Assembly (NCBI GenBank): GCA_963789015.1
Contig: CAWBIU010000001.1
Coordinates: 744,001-808,000, forward strand
Reading direction: 5' to 3'
DNA from: JAOPZW01 sp963789015
Lineage (GTDB): Bacteria; Actinomycetota; Thermoleophilia; Solirubrobacterales; Solirubrobacteraceae
DNA length: 64,000 nt
Positions 41,981-51,806 of this stretch are shown piece by piece. The position numbers and the translations under genes were made by a program. Under the pieces are notes generated by a model, which did no database searches, was not told the origin of the DNA, and worked only from the letters and a program-made list of their open reading frames with translations. How positions within the stretch are numbered: position 1 is the first letter of the stretch; every line of letters begins with the position of its first letter.

Positions 41981-42483
41981 CCCTTCCGGCCCAGCGTCCG
42001 GGTGGTGGCGCCGCCCGAGCGGTTCCGCAGGCTGATGCGTGCGGGAGCCTCTCGGGCGACGCCCCCCTTGACGACGATCTCGACGAGGCCGTTGTCGAAC
42101 TCGGCGTCGATGTCGCGCTCGTCGGTGCCCTCGGGCAACGTGATCGCCCGCCGGAACATCCCGTGGAAGCGCTCACGGATGTAGAAGCTGTCGTCGCCGC
42201 CGGTCCCGAGCTCGGTGCGCCGTACGCCCGACACCGTGAGGACGTTGTTGGACAGCGTGATGTCGACGTCCTCCGGGCGCAGGCCGGCCACCTCGATCCG
42301 GATCACGAGGTCGTCGTCGCGCGCGAAGACGTCCGTCGGCGGCACCCACGCGCTGGCGTGCGTGCGCTGCCGGTCCTGATGGTGGCCGGAGTCGCGGCCG
42401 TGCGCGCCGACCTCGCGCATACGGTTCAGCTCGCTGAAGAAGTCGGTGACTCCCTCGAACGGGTTCCTGGGGGCGTCGGGCAT
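41977..42483 (-). CDS. Small heat shock protein, Hsp20/alpha-crystallin family
   Basis: A 168-residue holdase chaperone. The alpha-crystallin domain (about 50-145) has WVPPTDVFARDDDLVIRIEV, AGLRPEDVDITLSNNVLTVS, YIRERFHGMFRRAITLPEGT and DAEFDNGLVEIVV. The C-terminal I-x-I/V-like element (RISLR) is short. GAGGAGGTC lies upstream of the ATG. No HspR/HAIR element was found in front of it. It converges on gyrA, sharing the CTAG stop palindrome. Confidence 0.94.
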   Translation of the reverse strand: MPDAPRNPFEGVTDFFSELNRMREVGAHGRDSGHHQDRQRTHASAWVPPTDVFARDDDLVIRIEVAGLRPEDVDITLSNNVLTVSGVRRTELGTGGDDSFYIRERFHGMFRRAITLPEGTDERDIDAEFDNGLVEIVVKGGVAREAPARISLRNRSGGATTRTLGRKG

Positions 42484-42523
42484 GCGGTTGACCTCCTCGG
42501 ATCGTTTGGGGGTGGGCGCCGCG

Positions 42524-43474
42524 CTAGCCGTCGTCGGAGCCGAGCGGCCGCAGCAGCCCCGCCTCGCGCAGGAACCGCCGGGCCACGTCCTCGTCGCTCT
42601 GGCCGGCGGTGACGTCGGCGTTCATCCCGACGATGGCCTGCTGGGTCAGGCGCCGGTTGACCGAATCGACGACCTGCAGGAACTTCCGCCGGCCGACGCG
42701 CTCGAGCTTGTCGGCGTCGACCGTCATCACCACGTTCTGCGAGCCGAACAGCAGCTGCGGGTCGTCGAGCAGCGTGTAGTCGCCGCCCTGCAGCTGCGGG
42801 TCGGTGGTGAACGCGTTGACGGCGTCGGCCTCGCCCTCGTCGAGGGCGGCGTACTGCTCGCCGAGCGTCGTCGCGCGGAAGCGCGCGTTGTCGAGGCCGT
42901 AGATCTCGCGCAGGCCGGCGAGCCCGAGGTGCAGGTCCTCGAACTCGGGGCGGGCGGCGAGTGTGAAGCCCGAGAGCGTGCGCAGGTCGGCGATCGACTC
43001 GAGGCCGCGCTCCTGCGCGAAGGCCTTCGTCGTGGCGATGGCGTCGACGTTCTGGAACGGGGTCATCGCGCTCATGGCCATGCCGCGGCCGTCGTAGAAC
43101 GCCTTGGCGCGCCGGTAGGTCGCTTGCGGGTCGAGCCCCGACACGTCCTGCTTGGCGACCACCGACAGCACCGTCCCCGTGTAGGCAACGTGGCCGTCGA
43201 TCTCGCCGTCGCGCAGCAGCCGGTCGAGATCCGCGGCCGGGCCGACGCTCTTGCGCAGGTCGACCGTGTAGCCGTTGACCGCGAGCGCCTGGCGCCACAG
43301 CTCGCCGAGGATGCGCGCCTCGGGGAACGCCTGCGTGCCGAGCGTGATGCGCAGCTGCGCCCCCTGCGGCTGCTGGGAGCCACCCGACGCCTCCTCGCCG
43401 TTTTCGCTGCCGCACGAGGCGAGCGCCGACAGGGCGAGCACGAGCGCGACCGCCCGGATGGTCCGTCCTCTCAT
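42524..43474 (-). CDS. ProX/OpuAC-type glycine betaine substrate-binding lipoprotein
   Basis: A 316-residue binding protein. A lipoprotein signal (VALVLALSALASC, lipobox LASC with the lipidated Cys at about 21) precedes a periplasmic-binding fold: LRITLGTQAFPEARILGELW, DGHVAYTGTVLSVVAKQD, RPEFEDLHLGLAGLREIYGL, ADAVNAFTTDPQLQGGDYTL and VVMTVDADKLERVGRRKFLQ, all as in OpuCC/ProX binding proteins for quaternary ammonium compounds. No ABC ATPase or permease accompanies it. Instead the ATG overlaps the stop of a BCCT transporter gene in ATGA. Confidence 0.9.
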   Translation of the reverse strand: MRGRTIRAVALVLALSALASCGSENGEEASGGSQQPQGAQLRITLGTQAFPEARILGELWRQALAVNGYTVDLRKSVGPAADLDRLLRDGEIDGHVAYTGTVLSVVAKQDVSGLDPQATYRRAKAFYDGRGMAMSAMTPFQNVDAIATTKAFAQERGLESIADLRTLSGFTLAARPEFEDLHLGLAGLREIYGLDNARFRATTLGEQYAALDEGEADAVNAFTTDPQLQGGDYTLLDDPQLLFGSQNVVMTVDADKLERVGRRKFLQVVDSVNRRLTQQAIVGMNADVTAGQSDEDVARRFLREAGLLRPLGSDDG

Positions 43475-45057
43475 CGCTGCGCCTCCGGGTCCTCGAGCGC
43501 CGCCGGGTCGAAGGTGCCGGGCCCGACCGTCGCCGGCGCGAGCGCCGGCACGCGCTTGGGGACGGTCTCCTCTCTCAGGGCCTTGATCCACGCCCAGGCC
43601 AACCCGACGATCACGAAGGTGAACGGCACGGAGCCGAGGATGGCCGCCTGCTGGAGCGCGCTCAGCCCGCCGACGAGCAGCAGCGCCGAAGCGATGGCGC
43701 CCATGAGCAGCCCGAGCACGACGACGACGAGCTTGGAGGGCTCGAGTGCGCCGCGCGAGCTCATCGTGCCCATGACGATCGCCGCCGCGTCCGCGCCGCT
43801 GATGAAGAACAGGGCGATCAGGAAGATGCAGATCGCCGACGTGACGGCCGGCAGCGGCATCGCGTCGAGCGCGGTGAACAGCGACAGCTCAGGGGTCGCC
43901 ACCGAGCCGACGAGGTCCGCCTGGCCCGTGCGCTGCAGGTTGATGCCGGTGCCCCCGACGATCGCGAACCAGATGAAGCCCATCCCGGTCGGGGCGGCGA
44001 CGACGCCGACCATGAACTCGCGGATCGTGCGCCCGCGCGAGATGCGTGCGACGAACATGCCGACGAAGGGCGCCCACGAGATCCACCACGCCCAGTAGAA
44101 GATCGTCCACGCGGCCATCCACTCCTCCTGGCCGCCGGCGCCCGTGCGCAGGCTCATCGGGAAGACCTGCAGGACGTAGTTCCCGATCGTCTCGATGCCC
44201 TGGGAGATGACGAGCACCGTCGCGCCGCCCAGGAAGAGGAAGAAGAACATCAGGACGACGGTCGCCGCGCCGCCCAGGTTGGCCAGGAACTGGATGCCCT
44301 TCTCGACGCCCGACGTCGCCGAGATGACGAACATGATCGTGACCAGGACGATGATGATCACGGCGATGCCGTTGGACTTCTCCAGGCCGGTGAGGTAGTT
44401 CAGCCCGCTGTTGAGCTGCAGCCCGTTGAGGCCGAGCGAGGTCGCCGTCCCGAACAGCGTCGCGCAGATGGCGAGAGCGTCGATGATGCGGCCGATCGGG
44501 CGCTGGGTGACGTCTTCGCCCAACAGCGGCGCGAACAGCGCGCTGACGAGCGTCGGCCGGCCCTTGCGGAACGAGGAGTAGGCGAGCGCTCCGCCCATGA
44601 TCGCGTAGAGCGCCCAGCCGTTGAAGCCCCAGTGGAAGTAGCTGAACTGGAGCGCGACGTGGGCCGCCTCCTCCGTGCGCGGCTCGGCCAGGCCGTGCGG
44701 CGGGGCGGCGAAATGCGAGATCGGCTCGGCCGTCCCGTAGAAGAGCAGGCCGGCGCCGAGGCCGGCGGCGAACATCATCGCGATCCACGAGACCGTGCTG
44801 AACTCGGGGCGCGAGTCGTCGGGCCCGAGCCTGATCCGGCCCCACGGGTGGATGACGAGGAACACGCACATGGCCAGCGCGCCGACGGCGATGAGGATGA
44901 ACGCCCAGCCGAAGTTCCCGATGATCCAGCCGAGCACGTCGCCCATCACGCCGCCGAGGCTCTCGGGGCCGAGGATGCCCCACAGCACGAAGGCGAAGAT
45001 GACCCCCGCAGACCCCCAGAAGACGACAGGGTCGACCCCTCTGAGCAACCGATTCAT
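43471..45057 (-). CDS. BCCT family betaine/carnitine/choline transporter
   Basis: A 528-residue sodium- or proton-coupled secondary transporter with 12 membrane helices. FSTVSWIAMMFAAGLGAGLL, FYGTAEPISHF, FSYFHWGFNGWALYAIMGGA and the signature WAWWISWAPFVGMFVARISR / GRTIREFMVGVV are diagnostic. The tail after helix 12 is short, so the long osmosensing domain of BetP is lacking. A promoter TTGCCG-17-TATATG lies upstream. It is coupled by ATGA to a ProX-like binding protein. Confidence 0.95.
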   Translation of the reverse strand: MNRLLRGVDPVVFWGSAGVIFAFVLWGILGPESLGGVMGDVLGWIIGNFGWAFILIAVGALAMCVFLVIHPWGRIRLGPDDSRPEFSTVSWIAMMFAAGLGAGLLFYGTAEPISHFAAPPHGLAEPRTEEAAHVALQFSYFHWGFNGWALYAIMGGALAYSSFRKGRPTLVSALFAPLLGEDVTQRPIGRIIDALAICATLFGTATSLGLNGLQLNSGLNYLTGLEKSNGIAVIIIVLVTIMFVISATSGVEKGIQFLANLGGAATVVLMFFFLFLGGATVLVISQGIETIGNYVLQVFPMSLRTGAGGQEEWMAAWTIFYWAWWISWAPFVGMFVARISRGRTIREFMVGVVAAPTGMGFIWFAIVGGTGINLQRTGQADLVGSVATPELSLFTALDAMPLPAVTSAICIFLIALFFISGADAAAIVMGTMSSRGALEPSKLVVVVLGLLMGAIASALLLVGGLSALQQAAILGSVPFTFVIVGLAWAWIKALREETVPKRVPALAPATVGPGTFDPAALEDPEAQR

Positions 45058-45112
45058 GCCTCGTCTCCTCCACGGCCGCGCCGCGGCGGCCAGAGCCGGT
45101 ACCCCCGCCGCT

Positions 45113-45141
45113 CATATATCAGAGGACCGCGGTCTCGGCAA
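45113..45141 (-). promoter_or_regulatory. Promoter of the BCCT-binding protein operon
   Basis: Reverse-strand TTGCCG (45141-45136) and TATATG (45118-45113) are separated by exactly 17 bases, 55 bases upstream of the BCCT start. Confidence 0.6.
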
Positions 45142-45168
45142 CGAGCGCGTCGGCTTCCTGGCACCCGC

Positions 45169-45196
45169 TTGGGGTCGTCGTCGTCTCTTGCTACCT
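45169..45196 (+). promoter_or_regulatory. Promoter of the small transcription unit
   Basis: TTGGGG (45169-45174), 16 bases, then TACCTT (45191-45196) preceded by TGC (extended -10). Transcription would start near 45203, just before AAAGGAGGTGGTCC. Confidence 0.5.
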
Positions 45197-45210
45197 TTCC
45201 GATCACCAGA

Positions 45211-45357
45211 GAAAGGAGGTGGTCCGTATCGGTAGTTCGAGTTCTTGCGGGACCCTGGAGGTGGCCGGCCGCTAGGTCGGACAGGCTGGATCCGTCCAGC
45301 GAATCCACACCGGGCCACCCCCTCACGCGGCGCCGGACTGGTCCCACCGGCCGTTGA
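45211..45357 (+). other. Candidate small gene or structured leader with a near-perfect anti-16S sequence
   Basis: AAAGGAGGTGGTCC at 45211-45224 pairs with 13 of the last 14 bases of 16S rRNA (GGATCACCTCCTTT). Five bases after GGAGGT a frame opens at GTA 45225 that runs 43 codons to TGA at 45357 (reads VSVVRVLAGPWRWPAARSDR, ...RRRTGPTGR), with low-G+C first codons like many gene starts, but no ATG, GTG or TTG at the right place. A second frame using ATC 45227 ends after 15 codons. The RNA can fold: GGTGGCC (45259-45265) with GGCCACC (45312-45318) around GCTGGA-TCCG-TCCAGC (45284-45299). A perfect hairpin follows at 45397-45431. Whether it is a peptide gene, an sRNA or a leader is not settled. 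Confidence 0.4.
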
Positions 45358-45396
45358 ACCGCCGCGCCGAGGGCCGCATCAGATCCAGTTGGTTGT

Positions 45397-45431
45397 GCGA
45401 AGGGCGCCGAGCCGCCGGGCCGGCGCCCTTC
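45397..45431 (+). terminator. Strong hairpin, likely terminator of the small unit
   Basis: CGAAGGGCGCC (45397-45407) pairs perfectly over 11 bases with GGCGCCCTTCG (45421-45431), loop 13 bases. The T tract is weak (TCGTT). Between here and the next gene at 45585 nothing else stands out except its ribosome-binding site. Confidence 0.6.
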
Positions 45432-45584
45432 GTCGTTCGCGGGCCGGTCGCCGTCAGGCCGTGGCCGCGCGGCCACTCCCCGCGTACAACAGGTATGCGC
45501 CGCGGGGTCCGGGCGCGCGATACTCACGCCGCCGCGCGCCGTGAGGCGGCGGTGCAGGATCCCACGACGAGGAGGAGCACCAGG

Positions 45585-46004
45585 ATGGCCCGGACGAAGG
45601 CGGCGGTGGTCGAGGCCCTCGAGCGCGTTCCGCTGCTCACCGATCTGTCGAAGCGAGACCGCGGCCGGCTGGCCTCGTCCATGAAGGACGCGACCTACCC
45701 GGCGGGCAAGCAGATCGTCATGGAGGGTCGCTCGGGGGTCGGCTTCTTCGTCATCACGGGCGGCTCGGCGGCTGTGAGCATCGGCGGCGAGGTCGTCCGC
45801 ATGCTCGGCCCCGGCGACTACTTCGGCGAGATGGCGCTCATCGACGGCGGCAGGCGCTCCGCGACCGTCACCGCCGACAGCGACCTCGACGTGCTGACGA
45901 TGACGTCATGGACGTTCAAGGGCTTCGTTCAGGAGAACCCCAGCGTCGCCTGGGCGCTGCTCACGACGATGGCCGAGCGGATGCGCGAGGGCGCGGTGCG
46001 CTGA
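45585..46004 (+). CDS. Cyclic nucleotide-binding (Crp/CAP_ED) domain protein
   Basis: A 139-residue protein consisting almost only of a cyclic-nucleotide-binding domain. VPLLTDLSKRDRGRLASSMK, ATYPAGKQIVMEGRSGVGFF, VITGGSAAVSIGGEVVRMLG, the phosphate-binding-cassette region GDYFGEMALIDGGRRSATVT and VLTMTSWTFKGFVQENPSVA are present, with the Glu and Arg that contact cAMP (GEMALIDGGRRSA). There is no DNA-binding helix-turn-helix, so it acts on a partner protein, which is unknown. The ATG at 45585 has GGAGGAG upstream. An open frame extends further upstream without family similarity. Confidence 0.9.
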   Translation: MARTKAAVVEALERVPLLTDLSKRDRGRLASSMKDATYPAGKQIVMEGRSGVGFFVITGGSAAVSIGGEVVRMLGPGDYFGEMALIDGGRRSATVTADSDLDVLTMTSWTFKGFVQENPSVAWALLTTMAERMREGAVR

Positions 46005-46009
46005 CCCGC

Positions 46010-46603
46010 TCAGGCCGCGTCGGCCAGCCCGGCCGTCTGGGGCAGCCACTGGCGCCAGGCGGCCGGGATCGTCGGGCTGGCGACGTGGATGAACACATGG
46101 GGGCTCGGCGCGCTCGGTGTGCGGCGCGGATGCATGTTGGCCTGCGCGGGCAGGTGGTCGCCCTTGCGGCGGTTGCACGGCGCGCACGAGGCGACGATGT
46201 TGTCCCAGCTCGAGCTGCCGCCCTTCGAGCGCGGGATGACGTGGTCGACCGTCAGGTTCGAGCGCGAGCCGCAGTACTGGCAGGCCCAGCCGTCGCGCGC
46301 GAAGACGGCGCGCCGGGTGATCTTGCGCCGGTGCGTGTCGCGCGGGACCTTGACGTAGCTGACGAGCCGGATCACGACGGGCCGTGGCATGGCGGTGTGC
46401 TCGGAACGCAGCTCCCAGCTCGCGTGCTCGAGCAGCTCGGCCTTGGACTTCAGCAGCAGGACCGCGGCGCGACGCACGGTGCAGACGTTGATCGGCTCGA
46501 AGGTCGCATTGAGGACGAGCACCCGACCACCGTCACGTCCGCGCGGCCGGTGCCCGATGACCGGCGCGGACGACACTGGGCCTGGTGGTGTCTGGCTCCC
46601 CAT
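46010..46603 (-). CDS. HNH endonuclease family protein
   Basis: A 197-residue HNH protein of the type common as a chromosomal housekeeping copy in actinobacteria. VLVLNATFEPINVCTVRRAA, RRAVFARDGWACQYCGSRSN, LTVDHVIPRSKGGSSSWDNI and VASCAPCNRRKGDHLP give the zinc cysteines (CxxC twice) and the catalytic His of the beta-beta-alpha metal finger. The role is unknown, and no restriction or toxin partner lies nearby. It converges on the cyclic-nucleotide-binding gene with five bases between. The residues before VLVLNATFEP are poorly conserved and the start may lie further in. Confidence 0.9.
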   Translation of the reverse strand: MGSQTPPGPVSSAPVIGHRPRGRDGGRVLVLNATFEPINVCTVRRAAVLLLKSKAELLEHASWELRSEHTAMPRPVVIRLVSYVKVPRDTHRRKITRRAVFARDGWACQYCGSRSNLTVDHVIPRSKGGSSSWDNIVASCAPCNRRKGDHLPAQANMHPRRTPSAPSPHVFIHVASPTIPAAWRQWLPQTAGLADAA

Positions 46604-46651
46604 GAGCGGCTCCTGCGCGCAGAAGTGTAGCGGTGAGCGGTGCGGATCTGC

Positions 46652-47488
46652 CTAGGCCGCGGGATAGCTGCCGAGCAGCCGGACCTCCTCGCAATGGCGG
46701 CGCAGCGCGGCGATCGCCTCGGTGACCGGCGCGTCGCCGTCGCGGCCCTCCATGTCGATGTGGAACAGGTAGTGGCCGAGCGGTCCGGGGCGCGGCCGCG
46801 ACTCGATCCGCACGAGGTTCACGCCGCGGAATGCGAACTCGCTCAGGCAGCGCACGAGCCACCCCGGCGAGTTGTCGCCGGCGCCCGCGAAGACGACCGA
46901 CGTCTTCCATGCCACGCCGTCGCCGACCGGCTCGGTGCCGCCCGGCGCCAGCCACACGAAGCGCGTCGCGTTGTGCGGGTCGTCGTCGACGCCGTCGCGC
47001 AGCACGCGGCAGCCGTACAGCGCCGCGGCCGAGCGCGGGCCGAGCGCCGCCCACGGCTCGTCGGTGCCGGCGACGGTGCGCACCGCGTCGGCCGTCGAGG
47101 TCGACGCGCGCACGACCGCGCCGGGCAGCTCGCTGCGCAGGAAGCGCGCGCACTGGCCGAGCGGTTGCGGGTGGGAGACGACGACGGCGATCGCGTCGAG
47201 CGCGAGGTCGGCGCGCGCGATCAGGCAGTTGCGGATGTCGAGCACGGTCTCGCCGACGATCGCCACGTCGTCGGCGTCGCGCGCGAGCGCGTCGAGCGTC
47301 GCGCTCACCCCGCCCTCGGTGGAGTTCTCGATCGGCACGAGCGCGCGGTCGATCTCGCGGTCCTCGACGGCCATCACCGTCTCGTGGATCGAGGCGAACG
47401 GGACGAGCTCGGCGTCGGCGCCGGCCACCGCCGCGCGGATCGCCTCCTCGCTGAAGGTGCCCGCGGGCCCAAGGTAGCCGAGGCGCAT
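46652..47488 (-). CDS. pheA: Prephenate dehydratase
   Basis: A 278-residue enzyme converting prephenate to phenylpyruvate for phenylalanine synthesis. The catalytic domain has LGYLGPAGTFSEEAI, ALVPIENSTEGGVSATLDAL and the TRF motif in DPHNATRFVWLAP. The C-terminal ACT domain, which senses phenylalanine, has GWLVRCLSEFAFRGVNLVRI followed by ESRPRPGPLGHYLFHIDM. No chorismate mutase domain is fused, as usual in actinobacteria. The ATG overlaps the stop of the DUF4446 gene. Confidence 0.95.
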   Translation of the reverse strand: MRLGYLGPAGTFSEEAIRAAVAGADAELVPFASIHETVMAVEDREIDRALVPIENSTEGGVSATLDALARDADDVAIVGETVLDIRNCLIARADLALDAIAVVVSHPQPLGQCARFLRSELPGAVVRASTSTADAVRTVAGTDEPWAALGPRSAAALYGCRVLRDGVDDDPHNATRFVWLAPGGTEPVGDGVAWKTSVVFAGAGDNSPGWLVRCLSEFAFRGVNLVRIESRPRPGPLGHYLFHIDMEGRDGDAPVTEAIAALRRHCEEVRLLGSYPAA

Positions 47489-48015
47489 CAGCGCCGCTGC
47501 TCGGCGCGGTCGGGCACCTCGCCCGCCAGCGCGACGCGGATCGCCTCCTGCTCCTCGGGCGACAGCGCGAGCGTGCCCTGGCCCTCGACGACCTGCTTGG
47601 CGTACAGCCGCGCCTGGTCGCGATGATGGATCGACGAGACGACGACGCCCGAGCCGCGCCGGTCGAGCAGCGCGATCGACGTCGACTGGCGCCCGGACAT
47701 CTCGTTGTAGGCGTCGTAGCGGACGAGCCCGTGGTAGGCGATCGCGCCCTCGAGGGCCTGCTCGACGGTGCCCAGCCGGCCCTGCAGGCCGGCGGCGAGA
47801 TCCTCGACGTAGGAGTGCAGCGACCGGAAGTCGCGGTCCAGCCCGGCGGCGTGCGCGGACAGGTCGCGCGCGGCGCCGTCGCCGATGACCACGCGCTGGT
47901 CGGCCCGCAGCCGCGAGAGGCGGCGCGACAGCACGATCACGCCGATCAGCGCGATCACGGCGACCACGGCAGCGGCCATGGCGACGATCCCGGTCGTGGT
48001 CGTCAGCTCGTCCAC
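47488..48015 (-). CDS. DUF4446 membrane-anchored protein
   Basis: A 175-residue protein with one N-terminal membrane helix (GIVAMAAAVVAVIALIGVIV), a short coiled-coil (SRRLSRLRADQRVV; AHAAGLDRDFRSLHSYVEDL) and the conserved segment AIAYHGLVRYDAYNEMSGRQ, STSIALLDRRGSGVVVSSIH, ARLYAKQVVEGQG, the DUF4446 core. The function is unknown. It starts 33 bases after the upstream gene and overlaps pheA. Confidence 0.85.
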   Translation of the reverse strand: MDELTTTTGIVAMAAAVVAVIALIGVIVLSRRLSRLRADQRVVIGDGAARDLSAHAAGLDRDFRSLHSYVEDLAAGLQGRLGTVEQALEGAIAYHGLVRYDAYNEMSGRQSTSIALLDRRGSGVVVSSIHHRDQARLYAKQVVEGQGTLALSPEEQEAIRVALAGEVPDRAEQRR

Positions 48016-48048
48016 GACCGGGAAGGATAGGCCGCCCGCGACGGCTGC

Positions 48049-49167
48049 TCAGCGCGTGAAGATGATCGTGTAGCGCTGGCGGTTGTTGTCGGTCTTCTGC
48101 TCGCCGCGGACGGCGGCGACGACGACCTCGGCGGTGACCGCCTGGCCGATCGGCGGCGACGAGCCGAGCGGGATCTCGACCTCGGCCGGCGACCCGGCCG
48201 TCGTCTGCGACACCGTCCGGCGCGCGGTGATCGGGCGCGAGCCGCCGCGCAGGGTGACGGTCACGCGCACGTTGCGCTCGTCGTTCTCGCCCTGGTTCTC
48301 GAAGCTGACCTTGAACGTCACCCCGCCGCTGCCCACGGCCACGCGGTTGACCGCGGGTGAGGGCTGCAGGGTGGTGTCGCCGATCGAGACGCTCGACAGG
48401 CCGTGGCCGTGCGAGCCGGGCGCGACCTCGGTGCTCTGCGAGCTGGACTGGGCGCCCAGGCGGTTGGCCACCGTCTCCGGGCTGAGCCACGAGATGTCGG
48501 TCATGAACTGGCTGTCGGCGATCCGCTGGCCGCTGATGCCCTCCTCGTCGAGGACCTGCTTGATGAGCGGCGCGACACGCACGTCGTAGACGACGTCGGA
48601 GGCGAGAAATGCCTGCATCTCCGCGGCGATGCCCTCGATCGCCTGCTCGGCCGGCTGGCCGCGGCCGAGCGCGGTGGGCAGCGCGTCGGCGATCTTGCGC
48701 AGGCCCTCGGCGCGCAGGCCGAGGACGAGCTCGAGATTGCGCTGCGCCGGCTGCATCTCGTCGGGGACGTCGAACTTCTTCGCGCGGTTGAGGTCCTCGT
48801 CGGCGGCGAGGCGCAGCTCGTTCACCTGGACCTGCAGATCGCTGGCCTGCCGCGCACCGCCGTTGAGCAGCTGGAAGAAGGCGCGCCCGACGTCGCGGTC
48901 GGAGTCGGTGACGACCGCGGTGACGTCGCGGTTGTAGTCCTTGAGGGCGTTCTCCTTGCGGCTGTCGGTGCAGCCCTTGACCCCGAGGACGATGAGGATG
49001 AGCAGGATCAGGCCGACGCCGACGGCGATGCCCTGCCGCACGAGCACGGTCCGGCGATCCGGTCCGCGGACCGGACGGGGCTCCCGAGGCGGCCCCCCGC
49101 GGCGGCGCGGCCGGGACGACCGGGACTCCACTCGTGTGGGCTCGTCACCCTCGTCGAAGAACGACAC
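48049..49167 (-). CDS. Membrane-anchored protein with C-terminal Ig-like domain, function unknown
   Basis: A 372-residue protein when started at GTG 49167, which has AAGGAG six bases upstream. A further in-frame GTG at 49212 lacks a ribosome-binding site. A short Arg/Pro-rich cytoplasmic part leads to a single membrane helix (VRQGIAVGVGLILLILIVLG followed by VKGC), a helical extracytoplasmic region (about 65-200), and a beta domain at the C-terminus (FKVSFENQGENDERNVRVTV, AEVEIPLGSSPPIGQAVTAE) that looks like a CARDB/adhesion-type Ig fold. I do not recognise the family. It stands divergent to the kinase gene at 49287 and upstream of DUF4446 and pheA. Confidence 0.75.
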   Translation of the reverse strand: MSFFDEGDEPTRVESRSSRPRRRGGPPREPRPVRGPDRRTVLVRQGIAVGVGLILLILIVLGVKGCTDSRKENALKDYNRDVTAVVTDSDRDVGRAFFQLLNGGARQASDLQVQVNELRLAADEDLNRAKKFDVPDEMQPAQRNLELVLGLRAEGLRKIADALPTALGRGQPAEQAIEGIAAEMQAFLASDVVYDVRVAPLIKQVLDEEGISGQRIADSQFMTDISWLSPETVANRLGAQSSSQSTEVAPGSHGHGLSSVSIGDTTLQPSPAVNRVAVGSGGVTFKVSFENQGENDERNVRVTVTLRGGSRPITARRTVSQTTAGSPAEVEIPLGSSPPIGQAVTAEVVVAAVRGEQKTDNNRQRYTIIFTR

Positions 49168-49286
49168 CTCTGGCTCCTTGCGGTTCGCCAACTGGTCAGT
49201 ATGACCGGGCACGACCGACGCTACGCCCGCTGCAAGTTTGGCGTCAGGGGAGGACGGCAGGGCTTCGGCGGCGAACGAGGGAGGCG

Positions 49287-50993
<1,707 letters not shown>

Positions 50994-51050
50994 CATCAGC
51001 TGTCGTCCTCGCGTTGCGACGCGCCCTGGGCGAGCAGGTCCCACTCTCAC

Positions 51051-51806
51051 ATGAGCGTTCTGCGCAACCTCGAAGAGAAGCTCTCCGGGCTCGTCGAAGG
51101 CACCTTCGGGCGGGTCTTCCGCACCCAGGTGCGCCCGGTCGAGATCGCGCGCAAGCTCGCGCGAGAGATGGACGAGCACCGCACGGTGTCGGTGTCGCGC
51201 ACCTACGTGCCCAACGAGTACGCGGTGTGGCTGTCGCCCGAGGACCGCGAGCGCTTCGAGGGCGTCGAGCACGAGGTCATCGACGAGCTCAGCGCCTACC
51301 TGCTCGAGCACGCGCGCCGCGAGCGCCTGGCGCTCATCAGCCGCCCGCAGATCGAGTTCCGCACCGACGAGCGCCTGCAGCTCGGCGAGTTCGGCATCCA
51401 GGCGCGGCTCGTGCGCACCGAGCCCGAGGCCGAGGCCGCGCAGCAGGGGGACCACGGCCACACGATGGTCTACTCGAGCGCCGGCCGCGTCCAGGACGAG
51501 TTGCACGACGTGCGCACCGCGCGCCGCGGGCGCCCGGTCGTGATCGCCGAGGGCAAGCGGATGCCCGTCGGGCCCGGCGGCGCGGTGATCGGCCGCAGCC
51601 GCGAGTGCGACATCGTGCTGGCCGACTCGAACGTCTCGCGCCGCCACGCCGAGATCCGCCCGGCAGGCGGCGACGGCTGGACGATCGCCGACCTGGGGTC
51701 GACGAACGGCGTGAAGGTCAACGGCCGAACGATCGGCACGGCGCCGCTGCAGCCGGGCGACGACATCACGGTCGGCACCGTCGAGGTGCGCTTCGAGGTC
51801 GACTGA
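51051..51806 (+). CDS. fhaA: FhaA-like protein: DUF3662 plus FHA domain
   Basis: A 251-residue signalling adaptor. The N-terminal DUF3662 domain (SVLRNLEEKLSGLVEGTFGR, VFRTQVRPVEIARKLAREMD, YVPNEYAVWLSPEDRERFEG) and a C-terminal FHA domain (GGAVIGRSRECDIVLADSNV, SRRHAEIRP, IADLGSTNGVKVNGR) match mycobacterial FhaA, which binds phosphorylated kinase and MviN and tunes peptidoglycan synthesis. The disordered linker of mycobacterial FhaA is much shorter here. The TGA overlaps the fhaB ATG (TGATG). Confidence 0.94.
   Translation: MSVLRNLEEKLSGLVEGTFGRVFRTQVRPVEIARKLAREMDEHRTVSVSRTYVPNEYAVWLSPEDRERFEGVEHEVIDELSAYLLEHARRERLALISRPQIEFRTDERLQLGEFGIQARLVRTEPEAEAAQQGDHGHTMVYSSAGRVQDELHDVRTARRGRPVVIAEGKRMPVGPGGAVIGRSRECDIVLADSNVSRRHAEIRPAGGDGWTIADLGSTNGVKVNGRTIGTAPLQPGDDITVGTVEVRFEVD

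Noticed and set aside
45211..45224. AAAGGAGGTGGTCC as an antisense remnant of a 16S rRNA gene
   Set aside because: Similarity stops at the 14-mer; the flanks do not match the reverse complement of 16S rRNA, so it is not an rRNA fragment.
46010..46603. HNH gene as part of a restriction or homing element
   Set aside because: It is the stand-alone housekeeping-type HNH protein with no methyltransferase, intron or mobile-element signs around it.
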